Source: Sandaracinobacteroides sp041675905 (GTDB taxonomy: Bacteria > Pseudomonadota > Alphaproteobacteria > Sphingomonadales > Sphingomonadaceae). From it: a stretch of 64,000 bases of DNA. Position numbers and translations under genes: made by a program. The stretch covers positions 11,172 through 75,171 of the forward strand of contig JBAYSX010000012.1 in assembly GCA_041675905.1 (NCBI GenBank). Direction: 5' to 3'. Shown one piece after another: positions 51,988-61,245 of this stretch. The notes beneath the pieces were generated by a model that saw only the letters and a list, made by a program, of their open reading frames with translations, did not search any database and was not told the DNA's origin. Each line of letters opens with the position of its first letter. Within the stretch, counting starts at the first letter, position 1.

Positions 51988-53238
51988 ATGACCAAAGTCA
52001 GCAATGGCGACAGCAAGAATATCCTTTACTGCTCCTTTTGCGGCAAAAGCCAGCATGAGGTGAAGAAACTTATCGCTGGCCCAACTGTTTTCATCTGCGA
52101 TGAATGTGTCGAACTGTGCAACGACATCATCCGCGAGGAATCCCGAAACACGCTGGTGAAAAGCCGCGATGGCGTGCCGACGCCGCGCGAAATCTGCAAG
52201 GTGCTGGATGACTATGTCATCGGCCAGTCGCAGGCCAAGCGTGTATTGTCTGTCGCCGTCCACAATCACTACAAGCGGCTGAGCCAGGGCGGCAAAGGCG
52301 CGGAAGTCGAACTCGCGAAGTCGAACATCCTGCTCGTCGGGCCGACCGGTTGCGGCAAGACGCTGCTGGCGCAAACGCTGGCACGTATTCTTGATGTACC
52401 TTTCACCATGGCCGACGCCACCACGCTGACGGAAGCGGGCTATGTGGGCGAGGATGTCGAGAATATCATCCTGAAGCTGCTGCAGGCCTCTGATTATAAC
52501 GTCGAACGCGCGCAGCGCGGCATCGTCTATATCGACGAGATCGACAAGATCAGCCGCAAGGCCGACAACCCGTCCATCACCCGCGATGTCAGCGGAGAAG
52601 GCGTGCAACAGGCCCTGCTGAAGATCATGGAAGGGACGACCGCGAGCGTACCGCCGCAAGGCGGGCGCAAGCATCCGCAGCAAGAGTTCTTGCAGGTCGA
52701 CACCACCAACATCCTGTTCATCTGTGGCGGGGCCTTTGCGGGTCTGGATCGCATCATCGCGGACCGGTTGCAGGGCAAGTCCATCGGTTTCGGCGCGCAT
52801 GTTGTGGCGCCCGATGAACGTCGCACCGGTGAAGTCCTGCGTCATTGCGAACCGGAGGATTTGCTGAAGTTCGGCCTGATCCCCGAGTTCATCGGTCGTT
52901 TGCCGGTGATCGCGACACTTGAAGATCTGGATGAGGCCGCCCTGATCGAGATCCTGACCGAGCCCAAGAATGCGCTGTCGAAGCAATATGCACGGCTGTT
53001 CGAGATGGAAGGTGTAAAGCTCACCTTCACGGATGATGCACTGCGCGAAATTGCCCGGCGTGCGATCCAACGCAAGACGGGCGCACGCGGTTTGCGGTCT
53101 ATCCTGGAGAATATTTTACTCGACACCATGTTCGAACTGCCGGGCATGGATACGATCGAGGAAGTGATTATCGACGGCGAAGTTGTACGCGGACTGAAAC
53201 AGCCGGTGCGTTTATTGGAAGCTGACAAGGCCGCCTGA
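51988..53238 (+). CDS. clpX: ATP-dependent Clp protease ATPase subunit ClpX
   Basis: This 416-residue AAA+ unfoldase has the N-terminal C4 zinc finger CSFCGKSQHEVKKLIAGP...CDECVELC, Walker A VGPTGCGKTLLAQTLA near 112-127, Walker B VYIDEIDKI, the GYVGEDVEN pore region and GFGAHVV loop. The C-terminal small domain starts near 300. It recognises and unfolds tagged substrates for ClpP. AGGAAGGA precedes the ATG. It follows clpP after 120 bases. Confidence 0.97.
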   Translation: MTKVSNGDSKNILYCSFCGKSQHEVKKLIAGPTVFICDECVELCNDIIREESRNTLVKSRDGVPTPREICKVLDDYVIGQSQAKRVLSVAVHNHYKRLSQGGKGAEVELAKSNILLVGPTGCGKTLLAQTLARILDVPFTMADATTLTEAGYVGEDVENIILKLLQASDYNVERAQRGIVYIDEIDKISRKADNPSITRDVSGEGVQQALLKIMEGTTASVPPQGGRKHPQQEFLQVDTTNILFICGGAFAGLDRIIADRLQGKSIGFGAHVVAPDERRTGEVLRHCEPEDLLKFGLIPEFIGRLPVIATLEDLDEAALIEILTEPKNALSKQYARLFEMEGVKLTFTDDALREIARRAIQRKTGARGLRSILENILLDTMFELPGMDTIEEVIIDGEVVRGLKQPVRLLEADKAA

Positions 53239-53253
53239 CGTTCTGGCAGCCAT

Positions 53254-53283
53254 GCCCGCGTGCACTGTTGCAGTGCAGCGGGC
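53254..53283. terminator. Hairpin after clpX
   Basis: A stem of GCCCGC plus TGCACTG pairing with CAGTGCA plus GCGGGC has one bulged G and a TTG loop, 15 bases after the clpX stop. No T run follows, so it may be a weak terminator or a 3'-end protecting hairpin. Confidence 0.45.
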
Positions 53284-53391
53284 GCTTCCGTAAGAATTAT
53301 TCCGGGCGGAGGATATTTTTCCGCCGGCCGACGCCGGGCAACGGCGCGGGTGCGGGTGCCAAAACCCTGCCAACAATGTGAAGGAAAAGAC

Positions 53392-53655
53392 ATGTCGGAA
53401 AAAGCGAAATCGGGCGACAAGAATAATTTGCAGGACATCTTCCTGAACTCCGTTCGTCGGCAAAAAATTCCTGTGACAATGTTTCTGGTGAATGGTGTCA
53501 AACTGCAGGGCGTTATTTCCTGGTTCGATAATTTTTCGATCCTGCTGCGCCGCGACGGTCATTCGCAACTTGTGTATAAACATGCCATTTCGACTGTGAT
53601 GCCGGCAGCACCGGTGCAACTGTTCGATCCGGAACGTAACGAAGACGAGGAGTGA
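53392..53655 (+). CDS. hfq: RNA chaperone Hfq
   Basis: This 87-residue Sm-like hexamer-forming protein brings small RNAs and their mRNA targets together. Sm1 is FLVNGVKLQGVISWFDNFSILL, and Sm2 is the YKHAISTV strand. LQDIFLNSVRRQKIPVTMF at the N-terminus forms the helix and first strand. The C-terminal tail is short and acidic (ERNEDEE). A strong AAGGAAAA precedes the ATG at 53392; a longer frame to 53260 is not used. The stop overlaps the hflX start, so the two are translated together. Confidence 0.98.
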   Translation: MSEKAKSGDKNNLQDIFLNSVRRQKIPVTMFLVNGVKLQGVISWFDNFSILLRRDGHSQLVYKHAISTVMPAAPVQLFDPERNEDEE

Positions 53656-54992
53656 TGCCGCAAATGCAGCCTGCTGCCCGGCACTTCGATGCCGAACGTG
53701 GTATGCGCTTCGGGGTACCGGCGACCGTGCTGCACCCGATTTTGCCGGGGGCGTGGGGCGACAATATCAGCCGAACGGCGGAAGCCAGGCTTGAGGAAAT
53801 CGTCGGGCTTGCGGCCGCCATTCGCCTGGATGTGAGACATGCGGAAATCGTCAAGGTTCGTGGAGTGCATCCGGGCACATTGCTGGGCAAGGGTGTCCTC
53901 GAACGTCTTGCAGCTGACGTGCAGGCGCACGGCAGCGAGGTGGTGGTGATCGATGCGTCGATTACGCCGGTGCAGCAAAAGAATCTCGAAACGGCGTTGC
54001 AGGCGAAGATCATCGACCGCACCGGGCTTATCCTGGAAATTTTCGGTGAGCGCGCGGCGACGGCCGAAGGCCGGTTGCAGGTGGAGCTCGCGCATCTGGA
54101 ATATCAGGCGGGCCGTCTGGTACGAAGCTGGACCCACCTGGAACGTCAGCGCGGCGGCTATGGCTTTCTCGGGGGACCGGGCGAAACCCAGATTGAGACG
54201 GACCGACGCTTGCTGCGAGACCGCATCGCCCGGTTGAAGAAAGAACTGGAAGCCGTTCGCCGTACACGCAGCCTGCATCGCGCACGGCGGCAGCGCGCAC
54301 CCAATCCGGTGATTGCGCTGGTTGGCTATACCAACGCCGGAAAATCCACGTTATTCAACCGGTTGACCGGCGCTGAAGTGATGGCGAAAGATCTGCTGTT
54401 CGCGACCCTCGATCCGACAATGCGCGCCATCCATCTGCCAGGGAAGACGGGCCGCCGTGAAAAGGTGATATTGTCCGATACCGTTGGTTTCGTGTCCGAT
54501 CTGCCAACCGAGCTTGTTGCGGCCTTTCGTGCGACGCTGGAAGAAGTGACCGAGGCCGATCTGATCGTGCATGTTCGCGATCTGGCCCATCCGGACAGCG
54601 ACGCGCAGGAACAGGATGTGATGGCGGTGCTGGAATCGCTCGGCGTGCTGGAGGGCGAGGGCAGGGTTCCGATGCTGACCGTGCTGAACAAGGCCGATTT
54701 GCTCGATCCGGAAACCCACGATGCGGCACGGCAGCGTAGTTTACGTGAACCCGATACGGTGCTGGTATCGGCACTGACCGGTGAAGGAATCGACCGGCTG
54801 AAACAGCGGCTGGTGGAATGTCTCGCCGAGCCGACGACGGTGGAGACGTTCCGCCTGCACCCGTCAGACGGGCGGCGGATTGCGTGGCTGGCGGCCAATG
54901 GCGAGGTGATTACGCGCGCCGAGGAGGGCGGCATGATCGTGCTGACCGTGCGCCTGACAGACAAGGCGCGCAGCCAGTTCAGGGCGCTTTAG
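53652..54992 (+). CDS. hflX: GTPase HflX
   Basis: This 446-residue ribosome-binding GTPase has the N-terminal HflX domain with a glycine-rich RGGYGFLGGPGETQIETDRR segment near 170-190, then a GTPase domain: VGYTNAGKSTLFN, SDTVGFVSDLP and LNKADL. It splits stalled ribosomes after stress. The start overlaps hfq (GTG at 53652 or ATG at 53655), with the GAGGAG of the hfq end serving as ribosome site. The conserved hfq-hflX-mazG order is broken here; the cco cluster lies next and mazG is 8 kb away. It converges on ccoS with a 14-base overlap. Confidence 0.96.
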   Translation: MMPQMQPAARHFDAERGMRFGVPATVLHPILPGAWGDNISRTAEARLEEIVGLAAAIRLDVRHAEIVKVRGVHPGTLLGKGVLERLAADVQAHGSEVVVIDASITPVQQKNLETALQAKIIDRTGLILEIFGERAATAEGRLQVELAHLEYQAGRLVRSWTHLERQRGGYGFLGGPGETQIETDRRLLRDRIARLKKELEAVRRTRSLHRARRQRAPNPVIALVGYTNAGKSTLFNRLTGAEVMAKDLLFATLDPTMRAIHLPGKTGRREKVILSDTVGFVSDLPTELVAAFRATLEEVTEADLIVHVRDLAHPDSDAQEQDVMAVLESLGVLEGEGRVPMLTVLNKADLLDPETHDAARQRSLREPDTVLVSALTGEGIDRLKQRLVECLAEPTTVETFRLHPSDGRRIAWLAANGEVITRAEEGGMIVLTVRLTDKARSQFRAL

Positions 54993-55161
54993 GCGCTTTC
55001 TCGTCCATCACGGGCGGGGCGTCGTCGTCATCCAGCAATATCCGCACGGACGCCCCGTCCAGATCCTCATATTGGCCGTTGCGCAAGGACCAGAGGAACG
55101 CCACGAGGCTGAGCGATCCCATCAGCAAGGCAATGGGGATGAGGATCATCAGCCCGTTCAT
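54979..55161 (-). CDS. ccoS: cbb3 oxidase assembly protein CcoS
   Basis: This 60-residue membrane protein has one helix (about 4-24, MILIPIALLMGSLSLVAFLW) followed by RNGQYEDLDGASVRILLDDD. The QYEDLxGxxxRIL pattern is diagnostic of CcoS, which is needed for insertion of haem and copper into CcoN. It overlaps ccoI by four bases and is the last gene of the operon. It also overlaps the convergent hflX by 14 bases. Confidence 0.93.
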   Translation of the reverse strand: MNGLMILIPIALLMGSLSLVAFLWSLRNGQYEDLDGASVRILLDDDDAPPVMDEKAPKAP

Positions 55162-57290
55162 CGCGCGGCATTCCGCAAACGCAGCGCATTGCTGACAACG
55201 ATGATCGACGAGCCGGACATGGCGATGGCGGCGACGAGGGGCGTAACATAACCCAGCACGCCCAGCGGCACTGCGATGATATTATAGCCAACCGCCAACA
55301 TGATATTCTGCCGGATAACCCGCATGGTGCGCCGTGCCGCCGCGACCGCAACCGGCACCGGCTCCAGCGGATCGCCAAGAAATATCAGATCGGCTGCGGC
55401 CTGCCCAACATCGCTGGCGGATGCCGGGGCCATGGAGACATGTGCCGCTTTCAGCGCCGGGCCGTCGTTCAGACCGTCGCCAACCATCAGCACCTTGTGG
55501 CCCTGCTTCTGCAGCTTTTCGATGAGCGCATATTTATCCGACGGGGACAGTTCGGCGCGGAAATCCATCGACAACCGGCCGGCAATCGCACCCGCCGCCG
55601 CCAGCCGGTCACCGGATAGCATCAAAGGCTCCAGTCCCTGCGTCTGCAAGCGAACGACAGCCTCGACCGCCCCGGGCCGCAGCGCGTCGGTGAAGCGCAA
55701 CAGTTTGGGCTGCTCCATTGCAAAACCGGTGGCAAGCGAACTGCCGTTATCGTCTGTGATCCCAACCCAATCCGGTCGGCCCAGACGCACGCGGCGGCCA
55801 TCCACCAACCCTTCCATGCCGAGGCCGGATTGTTCCTCCATTGCGTCGATGTGCGCCGGTACAATGCCTTCGCTCTCCAGTTGCACGGTTATCGCGCGGG
55901 AAAGCGGATGGCGACTGGCACGGCTGAGCGCCAGCGCCACGGGCTTTTCTGCCGGGTCCAATGGCAGCGGGCCATCGGGCACTGGTCGGCCAAGGGTGAG
56001 CGTGCCGGTCTTGTCGAACAAAACGCGGTCCGCCTCGGCCAGCCGTTCCAGCGCCGAGCCGTCCTTGATCAGCACGCCACGGCGCATCAACGAGCCGGAA
56101 GCGACGACCTGAGCCACCGGCACCGCCAGACCAAGCGCACATGGGCAGGTAATGATGAGGACAGCGATTGCGATCAGCGTTGCCTGATGCAGGCCGACGC
56201 CCATCAGCAGCCAGCCGATGAAGCTCAGCAACGCCAGCAAATGCACCGCCGGCGCATAGAGGCGCGCGGCGCGATCGGCGATGCGGATATAACGGGATTT
56301 ATGGCCGGATGCGGCCTCCATCAGGCGGGCTATGCCGGAAATTACTGTATCGTCGCCAACGGCCGTGATTTTTACTTCGAGCGGCGCATCGAGATTGATG
56401 GTGCCCGCCAGAACCTTTGTGCCGGGCGATGCAGCTTCTGGCGCGCTTTCGCCCGTTACCAGCGCACGGTCGACGTTGCTGTCGCCTGTCATCACCACGC
56501 CGTCCGCCGCCAGACGATCGCCAGCGGCGACAAGCATATGGTCACCCGCGCGCATTTCGGATGCCAGCCGCCATTCGGTCTGGCCATCCGTCCGGATAAT
56601 CATGCCGCCGGGCGCTGTTTGTCGCAGCAGGGCCGCCACGGAATCCTGGGCGCGGGCGCGCATGATGCTGTCGAGCACACGCCCGGCAAGCAGGAAGAAC
56701 AACAGGCTGGTCGCGCCGTCGAAATAGGCGTGCGGGCCGCCGATAATGGTTTCATGCAGGCTGATGGCGGTTGCCAGCAACACGCCGATGGAGATCGGCA
56801 CGTCCATATTGGTGCGGCCATGTTTCAGCGCGCTCCACGCGCTTTTGAAAAAGGGCCGTCCGGCATAGGCAATTGCGGGCAACGCGATCAGCGCGGAGAC
56901 CCAATGGAAAAAGTCCCGCTGTGCGCCGTCCGCACCCGACCACACCGCCACCGAGAGCAGCATGACATTCATCGCCGCAAATGCGGCGACGCCGAGGCAT
57001 TTCAGGAGTTCGCGGCTTTCGCGTTTCGCCTCGCCATCCTTTTCGCCGAGGAAAGGGTGGGCCGTAAAGCCGATTTTGCTGATAATATCACACAGCTGAT
57101 CGTCGTCCAGCGCCGGATCATGGTGAATTTCCACCCGCTTCGTGGTGAAATTCACCCGCGCCGTTAGCACGCCGGGGGTGTCGGCAAGCCCCTTTTCCAG
57201 TTTGGCGATGCAACCGGCGCAGCGCAGGCCCGACACCGAAAACAGACTGCTGACGCTGTCCGCCGGGACGAGGCGTACGGGCGCGTTCAC
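55158..57290 (-). CDS. ccoI: Copper-transporting P-type ATPase CcoI (FixI)
   Basis: This 710-residue P1B ATPase delivers copper for cbb3 oxidase. It has an N-terminal metal-binding domain with CAGC near 25, about eight membrane helices, the CPC metal site in TCPCALGLAVP, the phosphorylation motif DKTGTLT, TGES in the actuator domain (VTGESAPEA), the SRHPLSRA His-Pro motif and GDGLNDGPALKAAHV in the hinge. It is linked by four-base overlaps to ccoH and ccoS, and this context makes the cbb3 role more likely than copper detoxification. Confidence 0.95.
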   Translation of the reverse strand: MNAPVRLVPADSVSSLFSVSGLRCAGCIAKLEKGLADTPGVLTARVNFTTKRVEIHHDPALDDDQLCDIISKIGFTAHPFLGEKDGEAKRESRELLKCLGVAAFAAMNVMLLSVAVWSGADGAQRDFFHWVSALIALPAIAYAGRPFFKSAWSALKHGRTNMDVPISIGVLLATAISLHETIIGGPHAYFDGATSLLFFLLAGRVLDSIMRARAQDSVAALLRQTAPGGMIIRTDGQTEWRLASEMRAGDHMLVAAGDRLAADGVVMTGDSNVDRALVTGESAPEAASPGTKVLAGTINLDAPLEVKITAVGDDTVISGIARLMEAASGHKSRYIRIADRAARLYAPAVHLLALLSFIGWLLMGVGLHQATLIAIAVLIITCPCALGLAVPVAQVVASGSLMRRGVLIKDGSALERLAEADRVLFDKTGTLTLGRPVPDGPLPLDPAEKPVALALSRASRHPLSRAITVQLESEGIVPAHIDAMEEQSGLGMEGLVDGRRVRLGRPDWVGITDDNGSSLATGFAMEQPKLLRFTDALRPGAVEAVVRLQTQGLEPLMLSGDRLAAAGAIAGRLSMDFRAELSPSDKYALIEKLQKQGHKVLMVGDGLNDGPALKAAHVSMAPASASDVGQAAADLIFLGDPLEPVPVAVAAARRTMRVIRQNIMLAVGYNIIAVPLGVLGYVTPLVAAIAMSGSSIIVVSNALRLRNAAR

Positions 57291-57763
57291 ATCCGCACCT
57301 CATGCAAATAGCGCGCAATATGACCATCGCGCCGGGCCTCGATCCGCAATTGCCAGCGACCCGGGGAAAGCGCCGTTTGTGCACGATAACGGCCGTCCGC
57401 CATGGCATCGAATGCGAGATGCTGCTCCGCACTATGACCGAACGGATGGCTTGCCACCGCCGTAAGTGTCATGCCGGGCATTGGCTCGCCCATGGATTCA
57501 GCAGTCAGCACGACGCGCCCGTCGCTCCCGGCGTCTGGCGCGATGTTCCAGCCCAGCTCTTCCTGTGCTCGCGCCTCCGCCAGCCAGCTATTGTAATTCT
57601 GGCTGGCGACATAGCTGTTGTCGATAACCGTACCGCTGAAGGTGCGGATGGCATTCCATGCCATCACCAGATTGACGGCGATGATAACACCGAAAAATGC
57701 GCAGATCGTCAAAGCTGCATGCTTGCCGGTGAAAGGGCGGACTTTACGGGTTCGACTGTTCAT
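57287..57763 (-). CDS. ccoH: cbb3 oxidase assembly protein CcoH (FixH)
   Basis: This 158-residue FixH-family protein has one N-terminal membrane helix (about 16-38, ALTICAFFGVIIAVNLVMAWNA). The family segment TFSGTVIDNSYVASQNYNSWLAEARAQEELGW follows. The rest is a periplasmic beta domain. It assists cbb3 assembly between CcoG and CcoI, with both of which it overlaps by four bases. FixH domains are diverged, but order and motif are clear. Confidence 0.92.
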   Translation of the reverse strand: MNSRTRKVRPFTGKHAALTICAFFGVIIAVNLVMAWNAIRTFSGTVIDNSYVASQNYNSWLAEARAQEELGWNIAPDAGSDGRVVLTAESMGEPMPGMTLTAVASHPFGHSAEQHLAFDAMADGRYRAQTALSPGRWQLRIEARRDGHIARYLHEVRM

Positions 57764-59361
57764 CTTTGGGGCCGTTCGAAATGACTGATGTCGGATGCCT
57801 CGCCGGCACGGTCGTCGAGCGCCCTGGCGGTGAAGACGATTTCCGTGCGTTCCGGCCCATCCCCCGGGGCCGCCACGAAAACGCGGGTTTTGGCGACCTG
57901 ATCCGGCGGAACGGTCAGATGCACGCTGCTGCTGCCCCTGTCCCTGGATCCATGTTCATCCCACATCACCGCGCCGTCAACCCCGCTGATACCGAGTTCC
58001 ATTTCGCGCGGGCGATTCTGCATGTTACGGATCTTGACCTCATAATTGTTACGGACGCCGCCATCGGACAATTGCACCCAGGTGGGATTGCGCGTCTGGC
58101 TGACGCTGACGCCGATCGGGTTGCGCGTGCCAACCATGAACAGCATGCCAAGGCCGATGGCGGCCCAGACCATAAAATAGACGATGGTGCGTGGCCGGAA
58201 AATCCGCTTCGTCGGAGACAATGGCTCGCCGCCGGATATGGCGAGCTCCGCGTCCTCGATGGTGGTATAGCCGATCAGGTGCGACGGGCGACCGATTTTC
58301 TCCATCACTTCGTTGCAGGCATCGATACACAGGCCGCAGGTAATACAGCCGAGCTGCGAGCCATCGCGAATGTCGATGCCTGTGGGGCAGACCGCGACGC
58401 AGGCGTTGCAATCGATACAGTCGCCAACCGCGGGCGTTACCTTGCCGTCCTCGCCGACTTGCAACGGCAGATTTGCCGGCTGCGCTGGTTCTTTCGCCAC
58501 CGGCGCGCGCATGCCCGGTTGCCGGATGGCGGGGCTTTGCGGGGTAACGTCCGTGTACTCGGTGACATGGGCCGACCGTTTCAGGCCACGCGTGCGCGGC
58601 TCGCCCCGCCAATATTTGTAGGTGACCAGCAGGGATTTCTCGTCGACCATCGCGCCCTGGATGCGCGGCCACGGGCACATATAAATGCACACCTGTTCCC
58701 GCATCAGGCCGCCCAGCGTGTAGGTGGTGAAGGCGAGAACGCCGACGGTGATATAGGCGACAGGCGCTGCCTCGCCGGAGAAAATGGCTCGCGCCAGCGT
58801 CGGCGCGTCGGCGAAATAGAAAACCCAGGCGCCGCCGGTGAGCACCGCGATCAATATCCAGATGCCATGTTTGGCGACGCGCTTGGCGATTTTCTGCGGT
58901 CCCCACGGGGCTTTTTGTAACCTTATCTGGGCGTTGCGGTCGCCATCAATGGCGCGTTCGACATGCACGAACAAATCTGTCCACACAGTTTGCGGGCAGG
59001 CATAACCGCACCAGGCGCGGCCCACGGCGGATGTGACCAGAAACAGGCCGATGCCCGCCATGATCAGCATGCCGGCAACATAATAGAATTCGTGGGGCCA
59101 GATCTCCAGCGCGAAAATATAGAAGCGCCGGTTTCCGAGATCGATGAGCACCGCCTGATCGGGTGCATACGGCCCGCGATCCCAGCGCAACCATGGCGTC
59201 ACATAGTAGATCAGCAACGTGACCACCATTATCGCCCATTTCAGCCGCCGGAAACTACCGTTGACGGCTTTCGGGAAAATGCTGCGCCGCGACTCAAAAA
59301 GTTGTGGCACAGAGGGCTTCGGCGCGGGACCACCGGAGGGGAGGGCGTCGCTGCCTGCCAT
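57760..59361 (-). CDS. ccoG: cbb3 assembly iron-sulfur protein CcoG (FixG/RdxA)
   Basis: This 533-residue membrane protein has four to five helices. Two 4Fe-4S motifs of ferredoxin type are CIDCNACVAVCP and CITCGLCIDAC (about 320-365). Conserved CGYACPQTVW and CIYMCPWPRIQG segments mark membrane-side Cys pairs. CcoG proteins reduce Cu(II) for delivery to the oxidase. The C-terminus is a periplasmic immunoglobulin-like domain. It is coupled to ccoH by a four-base overlap and starts 12 bases after ccoP. Confidence 0.95.
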   Translation of the reverse strand: MAGSDALPSGGPAPKPSVPQLFESRRSIFPKAVNGSFRRLKWAIMVVTLLIYYVTPWLRWDRGPYAPDQAVLIDLGNRRFYIFALEIWPHEFYYVAGMLIMAGIGLFLVTSAVGRAWCGYACPQTVWTDLFVHVERAIDGDRNAQIRLQKAPWGPQKIAKRVAKHGIWILIAVLTGGAWVFYFADAPTLARAIFSGEAAPVAYITVGVLAFTTYTLGGLMREQVCIYMCPWPRIQGAMVDEKSLLVTYKYWRGEPRTRGLKRSAHVTEYTDVTPQSPAIRQPGMRAPVAKEPAQPANLPLQVGEDGKVTPAVGDCIDCNACVAVCPTGIDIRDGSQLGCITCGLCIDACNEVMEKIGRPSHLIGYTTIEDAELAISGGEPLSPTKRIFRPRTIVYFMVWAAIGLGMLFMVGTRNPIGVSVSQTRNPTWVQLSDGGVRNNYEVKIRNMQNRPREMELGISGVDGAVMWDEHGSRDRGSSSVHLTVPPDQVAKTRVFVAAPGDGPERTEIVFTARALDDRAGEASDISHFERPQR

Positions 59362-59373
59362 ATTTCACTCTCC

Positions 59374-60315
59374 TTACTCGACCGTTTGCGGCGCCCCGGC
59401 AACGGCAACCTGTTCGTCGGCGGGGGATTCGGGCGGCAGTGCTTCGCCCCCGCCCAGACTGTGAACGAAAACCGCCAGCATTTTCACCGTAACAGGGTCG
59501 AGCCGGGGCCCCCAGGCCGGCATTACCCCGTTGCGGGCGTAGTTGACGGTATGTGTGAGAGATTCACGATCGGAGCCATACAGCGAGATCGCATCCGTCA
59601 GATTGGGCGCGCCGAACTGACGCAAACCGGTTCCGTCGGCGCCATGACAAACGACGCAGTTATTGGCGAAGACTTCTGCACCACGCTGCGACGATGCCGA
59701 TACCTTTTCCTTGCCGGAAATGACCATGACATGGCTGACCACATCGTCAATCTGTTCGGTGTTCAATATGCCGTCGCGCCCATATGCGGGCATTTGCGAA
59801 ATGCGCGTTGCATCATGCTCCGGCTGGCGAATACCATCCTCGATCGTCTTGTGGATCGACAGGATATCGCCGCCCCACAGCCAGTCATCGTCGTTCAGGT
59901 TCGGGTATCCGGGCGCGCCTTCAGCACCTGAACCATGGCATTGCACGCAATAAACCTTGAACGCCGACCGACCGCCGTTGATCGCTGCTTGCAGCAGTTG
60001 GGGATCGTCGGGAATGCGTTCGACGGTTGTTGTGGCCAGCGCCTGGCGAATGGGTTCGAAGACGGTGTCCCGCGCCTGTAATTCCTGTTCCAGCTTGCCC
60101 CGGCTGGTCCAGCCGAGCACGCCCGGCGTCGCGCTGTTCAGCAGCGGCCACGCCGGGAACAGGATTACATAGACAAGGGCCCACGCAATGGTGGCGTAGA
60201 ACACCCACAGCCACCAGCGCGGCATCGGGTTATCGAGTTCCTCGATACCGTCCCATTCATGACCAACGGTATGGACGCCGGTGACTTCATCAAGACGCTT
60301 GCCCTTATCAGCCAT
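59374..60315 (-). CDS. ccoP: cbb3-type cytochrome c oxidase subunit III (CcoP)
   Basis: This 313-residue dihaem subunit has one N-terminal membrane helix (about 32-52, WWLWVFYATIAWALVYVILF) with the EELDNPMPRWW lead. Two c-type haem motifs follow, CVQCH near 122 and CVVCH near 208. It passes electrons from cytochrome c to CcoO and CcoN. The ATG at 60313-60315 begins the family sequence and overlaps ccoQ by eight bases; a frame to 60384 runs through ccoQ and is rejected. Confidence 0.96.
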   Translation of the reverse strand: MADKGKRLDEVTGVHTVGHEWDGIEELDNPMPRWWLWVFYATIAWALVYVILFPAWPLLNSATPGVLGWTSRGKLEQELQARDTVFEPIRQALATTTVERIPDDPQLLQAAINGGRSAFKVYCVQCHGSGAEGAPGYPNLNDDDWLWGGDILSIHKTIEDGIRQPEHDATRISQMPAYGRDGILNTEQIDDVVSHVMVISGKEKVSASSQRGAEVFANNCVVCHGADGTGLRQFGAPNLTDAISLYGSDRESLTHTVNYARNGVMPAWGPRLDPVTVKMLAVFVHSLGGGEALPPESPADEQVAVAGAPQTVE

Positions 60316-60499
60316 TACGCTTGCTTTCCTGGTCGAGGGCGTTGTCGTCGTCCTCGGCAAAAATGATGTTGGCGGCATGCTCATGGTGTGCGCGCGCGCC
60401 CTTACGGAAGCTCCACCCGACGAGGACGAAGAACAGCAGCATCGTGGCTACCAATCCCCAGCTGTCGGCCAGGTGGCGCATCTGGTCGTAGGTCGTCAT
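60308..60499 (-). CDS. ccoQ: cbb3 oxidase subunit CcoQ (FixQ)
   Basis: This 63-residue protein has one membrane helix (about 13-31, SWGLVATMLLFFVLVGWSF) followed by RKGARAHHEHAANIIFAEDD. The small size, single helix and charged tail, plus the place between ccoO and ccoP, identify it as CcoQ, which stabilises the complex. It overlaps ccoO by four bases and ccoP by eight. Confidence 0.88.
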   Translation of the reverse strand: MTTYDQMRHLADSWGLVATMLLFFVLVGWSFRKGARAHHEHAANIIFAEDDDNALDQESKRNG

Positions 60500-61233
60500 T
60501 GCCGTTGTTCCTGCGCTGCCCCCGCGCCGAAATCGACGAACGTCCCCAGCACCTGCAAATAGGCGACAAGCGCGTCCATCTCGGTCAGCCGCCGGGGATC
60601 GCCGTCAAAATCGCGCACTTGCGCCTTTGGATAGCGAGCGAGCAGATCGGTGGGATCGGCGTCCGGATCAGCCTGGGCCTTCAGATCAGCCGCGGCATTA
60701 TCAATATGCTCGTCGGAATAGGGGACGCCCGTGCGCTGCAGGGCGCGCAGATTGGCGGATATGTCATGCACATCAAGCGGCCGGTCCGCGAGGAACGCAT
60801 AGGCCGGCATGACCGATTCCGGAACAACCGCGCGCGGGTCTTTCAGATGCTGCACGTGCCATTCATCCGAATAGCGGCCACCCACGCGGGCGAGATCCGG
60901 CCCGGTGCGTTTGGAGCCCCACTGGAACGGGTGATCATACATGCTTTCCGCCGCAAGGCTGTAGTGGCCATAGCGTTCCACTTCATCCCGGAACGGGCGG
61001 ATCATCTGGCTGTGGCAGGTATAGCACCCCTCACGCACATAGATGTCGCGTCCCGCCAGCTCCAGCGGACTCCACGGGCGGACGCCTTCCACCTTTTCCA
61101 CCGTGGAATCGATCCAGAAAAGCGGCGCAATCTGGACGATCCCGCCGATCGACACGGCAACCAGCGTGAGGATCGCGAGCAACGTGATGTTGCGCTCGAT
61201 CTTCCTGTGGTTTTCGACAATATTCAATGCCAT
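60496..61233 (-). CDS. ccoO: cbb3 oxidase subunit II (CcoO)
   Basis: This 245-residue monohaem subunit has one membrane helix (about 17-38) and haem c motif CYTCH in REGCYTCHSQMIRPFRDEVERYGHYSLAAES. GSKRTGPDLARVGGRYSDEWHVQHLKDPR is typical of CcoO. The length is normal. It begins 12 bases after ccoN and overlaps ccoQ by four. Confidence 0.97.
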   Translation of the reverse strand: MALNIVENHRKIERNITLLAILTLVAVSIGGIVQIAPLFWIDSTVEKVEGVRPWSPLELAGRDIYVREGCYTCHSQMIRPFRDEVERYGHYSLAAESMYDHPFQWGSKRTGPDLARVGGRYSDEWHVQHLKDPRAVVPESVMPAYAFLADRPLDVHDISANLRALQRTGVPYSDEHIDNAAADLKAQADPDADPTDLLARYPKAQVRDFDGDPRRLTEMDALVAYLQVLGTFVDFGAGAAQEQRQ

Positions 61234-61245
61234 GCTGAAACGTCC

